Of a stretch of 64,000 nucleotides of DNA, positions 57,932-64,000 are shown in pieces (position 1 is the stretch's first letter; each line of letters starts with the position of its first letter). The notes under the pieces were generated by a model. That model did not search any database. It was not told where the DNA came from and was given only the letters and a program-made list of their open reading frames with translations. Source of the stretch: Verticillium longisporum. Taxonomy: Eukaryota > Ascomycota > Sordariomycetes > Glomerellales > Plectosphaerellaceae. The DNA lies in contig JAETXT010000007.1 of NCBI GenBank assembly GCA_019188255.1, forward strand, positions 5,084,001 to 5,148,000, in the 5' to 3' direction. The position numbers and the translations under genes were made by a program.

Positions 57932-59521
57932 GGACTCTCTATGCATTGGTGGAGCTAGCCAGCAGAGAGTGAACGGTAGTCATGAACTTGCGGGCGGTGT
58001 TTTGGAGTACGAGGATTGTGCCAGGTTGCATTTCAGCTGGCGTTTTGCCTGTTGTGCTTGCGCCGAACGAACTGATATTCAGTTGTCTTTTTGCCTCGCA
58101 TCGTTGGGAATAGTTAAGATCGCTTCCAGAATAGTGGTTGCGCAGTCTTCAGTGATACCATACCGCGTCTTGAGTCGCCGGGTCTACCGCTGGACGGGAC
58201 CCATGATGTGAACCTTGCGTCGGCGTTGCCTGGAACATCTTGAGGGGTGTCGCGGGGGGTAGCAGGAGACTACACAGGGCTGGGGTTTGTTCACATATTT
58301 CGGACAGGGACAGAAGGCCGAGGACAACGCCTGAATTGCGCCTTAAGCTCCGAGTTGGGGGCCCATATGCTGTGCTAAAATCTTTCGAGAGGTACAATGC
58401 AACCTCGCGTTGGCCAAGCTTTCAAAAAGAGGCACAGGTGGAGGCGGCCTCACCCACTAAACCACCCCCGCGCTAGGCGTTTTGGAGTCAGCCCGTGCCA
58501 CCATGGGTCGCAATCTGGCAGCATTCAGAATGACCCTGATTCTGACGTCCATCTGCTTGCTCCCCGCCGTCCAGCAGCGTCGTCTCATATGACTGGGATC
58601 TTGCCACGTTTGTATTTCGTCAGCAAGCAACCCAAGCCCCCAGTATCCTCCATCGCTGCATTCATTGCTTGCATTCTCGGTGAGACCCAAACTTGAGTGG
58701 TTGCGTTCGCCACCTTGTGGCCCAAGCTCGCTGCGGTAAGCGCCTCCCTTGCACAGTCGTGTGAGCTTAGCTTGCTCGATTAGCCATGCCTGCCTTGTAC
58801 CTGGCACTCGGTTACCAGTGCAATCGTTGCCTACGTCACCTGTGGTCGTCTTCCATGTTCCAGGCGACACACTTGGTCTTCTTCTTCGTCGCCTGTACCA
58901 TCACGCTGTCATCCAAACAAATACCAGTCTCAATCATCTTGTTACGACTTTCAACCACATATTCATAACATCCTCTGTCATCGTGGTTCAGCGCCTCTCC
59001 GGTGGACCACACCTTCCATCTGCCACGTTCAACCCTCCCTACCCCACCCAACGCTAGTATTGCTTCACTGCCACTCCACTACACACCACAGTACATCCCC
59101 CTCATCCCTGGCTCTCTACTCCAACATCAGAAGTAAACCACACACGGGGTGCACTGATCCTATATCTCATCGGTTGGCTGCCAACCTTGAAGGTGCTCTC
59201 TTGCTGATCAGACTGCTTCAGACACTTTTCCCACCCACGCGACACGACGGGAAATCAGCGCAGACGGTCGGGGTCTCGACAACCTATTCGGACGCTTACC
59301 GAAAGACCCGCGTGAAACCCCCCCTTCTTGCCGGTCGGCCACGCCTCTCATCCATCTCACCTCGACACCAACGCAACCCCGCATCCGATACAAACACACA
59401 AGTCCCTGAGCGCAGCGCCCTCGCCCCGAACGATCTCGCTCTGTCCTCCTTTCGAACCACAAAGCTGGCAGGCAACAAGCGCCGCAGCCTCTCCAACCAG
59501 GGAGCTGGTCTGCTGAGCAGA
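57932..59521. other. intergenic and long 5' leader
   Basis: Between vps2 and the PP2C gene. The stretch just before the PP2C ATG is pyrimidine-rich and open in the PP2C frame back to 59060, so an earlier start for that gene cannot be excluded. No other gene seen. Confidence 0.5.
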
Positions 59522-61312
59522 ATGTTCGGCGGCAGCTCAAGTCCGGCGGCCTCGAAGGAACCCAAAGACATCGACGGTCAAGTCGACGGCAGTGGTAAGG
59601 CCCCTCGCCCGACGCTGGCCCGGTCAAGGTTGCCGATCAAGCCGCCAGCGGCGATAAGAGGAGCGGCAATGGCAGCCCACCCGGCAGACAGGACACTGGC
59701 GGCTCGGCGGACAAGAAGCGTCGTGCCAGCGGTGTCCAAAGCAAGGCTAGTAGTCTTCTGGCATCGGCCAAGCAGACTCTGAACTTTGGCAGCAGTCATT
59801 CTGACGCTCCCACTCAGAGTCCTTTGCAGAAGCTCGGCAAGCAGGATCCCGCCCTCGCCGTGCCTCAGGGCCCTCACAACAACTCGGCCGGCGAATCTCA
59901 CCCTGGTCCCCGATCGACATTTCGTGTTGGCGTTTGGGAAGATAGGAACAAAAAATTCCGTCGGACCATGGAGGACACGCACGCCTTTCTCTATAACTTC
60001 CTGCAGACGCCCGCTCCGGCCCTCGACACCAAGATCAGCGAGCTCAAGGTGGATGACAAGCCCGTGCATCACGACGTGGTCGAGACGGATAATGGCTACT
60101 TTGCCATTTTTGACGGTCATGCCGGCACCTTTGCAGCTGATTGGTGCGGCAAGAAACTTCACATCCTTCTGGAGGATATCATCCGGAGAAATCCAAACAT
60201 GCCCATCCCCGAACTCCTCGACCAGACCTTCACAACAGTCGACGCACAGCTTGAAAAGCTCCCGCTTAAGAACAGCGGGTGCACGGCTGCCGTTGCAGTC
60301 CTGCGCTGGGAGGATCGGGTCCCGAGTGAGCGGTCTGCCACTGGATCCCAGGCCATTGCTCCCGCCACGGTCGCCGCGAGCAAGGCCAAGAGTCCCGAGG
60401 ACGCGGCCACCGACAACAAGACGGACGCTGCAGCCGAGGCGACGCACGCCAAGCTCAAGGGTGCCGCTTTCCGCCAGCGCGTCCTGTACACGGCCAACGT
60501 GGGCGATGCTCGCATCATTCTCTGCCGATCCGGCAAGGCGCTGCGCCTTTCGTACGATCACAAGGGCAGCGACGACAACGAGGGCGTCCGCATCTCCAAG
60601 GCCGGCGGCTTGATTCTCAACAACAGAGTCAATCGCGTCCTGGCTGTAACGAGAGCGCTCGGCGATACCTATATGAAGGATCTCGTAACCGGCCATCCGT
60701 ACACGACGGAGACGGTCATTCACCCGGAGAGTGACGAATTTATCATTATTGCCTGCGACGGCGTAAGTGGTTGCTAGAATGCCTTTTAAGATGGTTGACT
60801 AACGAGCACAGCTCTGGGACGTCTGCTCCGACCAAGAGGCGGTGGACCTCGTCCGCAACGTGGAGGATGCCAGCACGGCAGCAAAGAACCTCGTGGACCA
60901 CGCCCTCGACAGATTTAGCACGGACAACCTGTCCTGTATGGTGGTGCGGTTTGACAAGGCGGCGCTCCTCGAGAGCCAGAACGACAAGGACAACGCCATC
61001 GGCGTTGAGCTCGCGACGCGCAGCGGCAAGTCCAGCGAGGCTGACAAGATTGTGCGGGACACGAAGCAAAAGATTCTCGACGGCGACGTGCCTGCCGTTG
61101 GCGTTTCGGCCAGCAACAGCGGGCGCGGACAGGATCCTGGCTCGGCCCCGGACGACTTCAAACCCACGACACTCGACGGAACGGTGGAGGAGGAGCCAGG
61201 TCCCCTTGACGCTGCTGCCCCCAAGGAGACCTCTCCTGAGGTGAGCACGTCGGCAGAGAATGCACCAAACGCCGCAAACGCGGCCAAGGAGGAGTCCAAG
61301 GGCAGCGCGTAG
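59522..61312 (+). CDS. PP2C-family Ser/Thr phosphatase, Ptc1-like
   Basis: A Mn2+/Mg2+-dependent phosphatase; the yeast relative Ptc1 dampens stress MAP-kinase signalling. ATG 59522 ([14 protein letters not shown]) starts a Lys/Ser-rich head of about 130 residues. One base is missing near 59600-59612 (SGKAPRP to [10 protein letters not shown]). The catalytic domain has [29 protein letters not shown] (metal Asp and Gly), [10 protein letters not shown], a 60-residue Ala-rich insert, [28 protein letters not shown] and FIIIACDG. A 49-nt intron (60763-60811) then joins [11 protein letters not shown], followed by [11 protein letters not shown] with the last metal Asp. A disordered acidic tail of about 110 residues follows to TAG at 61312. 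About 580 residues; all metal-binding residues I looked for are present. Confidence 0.93.
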
Positions 61313-62563
61313 ACCTTTTCTGGCCCATTCTTGGGTGTGGGTGATCAACAGGGCAGCAGGACCGGTTCACGTGTGGCGATCCGCCTGTTCCAGCGGAGAG
61401 GCAATGGGAAACATAAAGGGGGCTGGCGGTGTCTGGGCCGAGGGTGGATCTGCGTGGTGCGCTCAGCTGCAGGGGCAGGACAGAGTTTAAAGGATTGCTT
61501 GCGCTCGTTGCATGTACAACTTTCACCCTATGACGCGACAACGAATACGGCCAGGGGTTCGTTTTTATACATACAAGCTCAGGGGCGCCAGACGTCAACG
61601 TGACATGTGAGTGACCAGTCGGGCTGTCTGCCGCGCTGACGAACAAGACATGGGAAGGCAAGTATTTTAATGCAGGTGATCAGACAAACATTGTGCTGTT
61701 CTGGCCGTCATGTGACCTGTCACGAGGCCTCGAGAGTGCTCCTGCATCAACTTTTGACCCTTGCGAGCTGACGGTTGCTGTTGAGGCTCAGCGGACTGAC
61801 CTGGGGAAATGAGGGTCCTCGTGACCAGGCTTGTCCGGAACGAATGGAACGTGCGAGCTCTCCGCCCTCCTCTCCTTCCTGGGGTCGAGCAGACGGCGGG
61901 CCCGTAGTCCCCGTGATTGGATACGCGGGGATGTTGGTTGGAAGGTGGAATGCCGATTACCTAACACTGCATCCCGTAACGGCAGGTGTCATGCAAGTGC
62001 ATCGTGCTTGGCTTTGAGAAGGAAGGCGCAGACCAAGAACCACAGGCCGTGGTTGCAAAGACTGCTGCCATTGGAGGCAAGCGGCCGGCACGAGAAGAGA
62101 AAATACACACCCTGCTGTCCTTTTAGCTCTTGCTTCTCAGCGACCTGCCTTGCCTTGGGTCACAATCTCTCAACGAGAACACGGCTGGCTGGTTGACTCC
62201 TAAACATCCACGGCATCCATCGATTGGGGAAGGGCCTCGGTCATCAAGACAACGGGAACGCGCCATAGCCATTGGGGCGAATCACACGAATCACACGCGC
62301 CGTACGACAGGAATAGTGCGACCCCGCATCAGACCGACAAAAACCATTGCCCGGCGCTCGGGTCACGCTCTCTGAGGCCCTTCGCTACAACAAAAAGCCC
62401 ATGCCCCGGACCGACCCAACCCCTCCTTAAACCCGCTGCAAACCGATCTCCCCCGACTCTCGCGACTCGCGACTCGACTCGACCCTACCATCGCTGCAGC
62501 CATTCCGACTCCATCCCACGAATCCGGAGCCTCGTACGCCCTTTCTCTTCTGGTCGCCCTTGC
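61313..62563. other. intergenic region before the second regulator
   Basis: Non-coding as far as I can see. It ends in a CT-rich leader (ACTCGCGACTCGCGACTCG near 62457-62475) typical of fungal promoters. The true start codon of the following gene should lie in or just before this leader. Confidence 0.45.
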
Positions 62564-64000
62564 TTGTCGCCGGCCCCATTGATTGACCGGTACCCGTCGT
62601 CATCACCGGGCCCCTATGGCGCCCAGGCCCCCAATGCGACGAGCCCGGCCTCCTCATCCGGCCCGGCGCCGCCCGGCGGGGGCTCCTCTCCCGTTGCCGC
62701 CGCCGGGGCCACCGCAGCCAGCGGTGCAGCCGCCCCTGGCAGCACCCAGGCTGCCCAGCATAAGCGCGTCTATCAGGCTTGCCTCCCCCGCCACCGGCGC
62801 AAGGTGCGGTGCGACCTCGGCAGCGTTGATAATCCCCACGAACCGCCCTGCGTGCGTTGTCGCCGTGAGAGCAAGGAGTGTTTCTTCAGCGCCACGAGAC
62901 GCAAGCGCAAGACCGAGGATGGCATTGACATCAACGACGACATTGACGCCGACGATTACATCATGCGCAATGGCCGAAAGCGACTAAACACCAACGATAG
63001 CCAGCATGTTCCCGTTGACCGCTCCGTCTACAACGATGTGCCCCTGACCCCCGGAGGCAGCCTCGGCAGGGAAAGGCCATTGTCGCGTCCCGATGGTTCC
63101 CGCCTCGCTGCGACTCCCAGCACGACTGCCAGTCAGCCTGGCAGCAGGCGCGTCGGCGAATATGCCGCGGAGGAGGAGTCGAATGCCCACATGGAGAATA
63201 CAGAGGCCCAGGACGTGCTGCGCACCGGTGTTTATGGCCCGCATGATGCTCTAGACCTGCTCTATAAAGCGGCTACAGACAAGTAAGTGCCGCACCTCCC
63301 CGACACGGGACGCCGCTTGTTCGTCTACTGACAATTGGGGCAGCTCACTGCCGGCCCACAAACGTCACGAGAGCACGGCGTCGCTTGCATCCATCCAACA
63401 ACCCCTACCCCTCGTCAACCCCAATGTGGTTGGGAGACCGACACCACCTGGCCGGCGACCGACTTTCTCCGTCAAGCAAGAACAGCAGCCAATAGACCCC
63501 AATCTCGCGCGGCCTCGCGACCTTTCCGCCGAACCTGGTTATGCCAGCGCCGTCAAGGCCTGGCAGAGGTTCAGGTTCGTCAGAGCTGGCTGGTTCACCG
63601 CACAAGAGGCCATTGAATACATCGACTACTACTACGAGTACCTGTCGCCGCTGACGCCCATATCCCCACCCACCTTTCGCAACCCTGCCTCCCACCTGAC
63701 TCTTCTCACCGAAGAGCCCATCCTCACAGTCACGCTGCTTACCATCTCGTCACGCTACCGAAAGATCCCTGGCACCGGAGGCCACTGCCGTTCGCACGCC
63801 ATCCACGAGCAGCTATGGAACTACCTGCGCGGCATGATTGAGCGCTGTCTGTGGGGCCAGGAGGCCTTTGGTGGCGGGTTTGTGAGCATGACTACCGGCG
63901 CCAGCGCCCCCGGCGTTGCTGCTGCCATTGGAGGGGAGGACCAAACCAGCAGCACGGCGCCTTGGCGCGGCATGAGAAAGGGCAGCCTGCGCACCCTGGG
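62564..64000 (+). CDS. Zn(II)2Cys6 regulator, Aro80-like zinc cluster (partial, altered Cys)
   Basis: Runs off the right edge. Exon 1 ends at 63282. A 61-nt intron (63283-63343; GTAAGT, CTACTGAC, GGGGCAG) leads to exon 2, open to 64000. After a Pro/Ser/Ala-rich head comes a zinc cluster reading KRVYQACLPRHRRKVRC, then DLGSVDNPHEPPCVRC and KECFFSATRRKRK. The long spacer between the third and fourth Cys is the form seen in Aro80-type activators of aromatic amino-acid catabolism, so that assignment is plausible but unproven. The second Cys (expected CxPC) is Arg (codon 62789-62791) and the next residue is His. Exon 2 enters the fungal-specific regulatory domain (WFTAQEAIEYIDYYYEYLSP). No in-frame ATG precedes the cluster; 62564 is a TTG, so the start is unresolved. 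Confidence 0.8.

Noticed and set aside
10229..64000. Single new multi-gene defence or biosynthetic system
   Set aside because: Neighbouring genes are unrelated core genes or relics; no shared regulation or pathway logic was seen.

Overview
The window is nuclear DNA of a filamentous ascomycete (Pezizomycotina; Sordariomycetes, possibly Hypocreales, is my guess from protein flavour only). The evidence is short GT-AG introns of about 50-80 nt with CTRAC-type branch points, Zn(II)2Cys6 regulators, a HET-domain protein, CCCTAA telomere-type repeats, a pogo/Fot1-like transposon and AT-rich DNA with RIP-like C-to-T and G-to-A change.

Layout. 0-4 kb: the 3' end of a lysine-rich protein gene converging on a Zn2Cys6 regulator (minus). 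4-10 kb: a gene-poor stretch. 10-19 kb: separase (minus), diverging from a small mitochondrial membrane protein gene (plus), which converges on a SIRT4-like sirtuin (minus). 21-26 kb: an MMT-type metal transporter and D-xylulokinase (both plus). 26.6-29 kb: a Thr/Ser-rich surface protein (minus). 29-43 kb: an accessory island with an exact 500-N scaffold gap, a broken anhydro-N-acetylmuramic acid kinase (AnmK) gene, an AT-rich island with a degraded inverted-repeat element, 17 telomere-type repeats, a nearly intact pogo-like transposon, a HET gene, and relics of NmrA-like, kelch-like and metallo-beta-lactamase genes. 43-64 kb: core genes again: Nha1-type Na+/H+ antiporter, an ADF-H cytoskeletal protein, mitofusin, ESCRT-III Vps2, a PP2C phosphatase and a second Zn2Cys6 regulator (Aro80-like) running off the right edge.

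The genes do not form one pathway. Core housekeeping genes flank a repeat-rich island. Mitochondrial or metal-related functions recur (mitofusin, MMT-like transporter, the small membrane protein, perhaps the sirtuin), but nothing suggests a cluster.

Sequence quality matters. Eight otherwise well conserved proteins are each broken by one or more single-base frame changes, almost all consistent with one missing base, mostly in short C or G runs. I read these as assembly errors, not pseudogenes. Joint coordinates below therefore describe the gene span, and the frame has to be repaired when translating. All identifications were made by eye from motifs; no database search was run.
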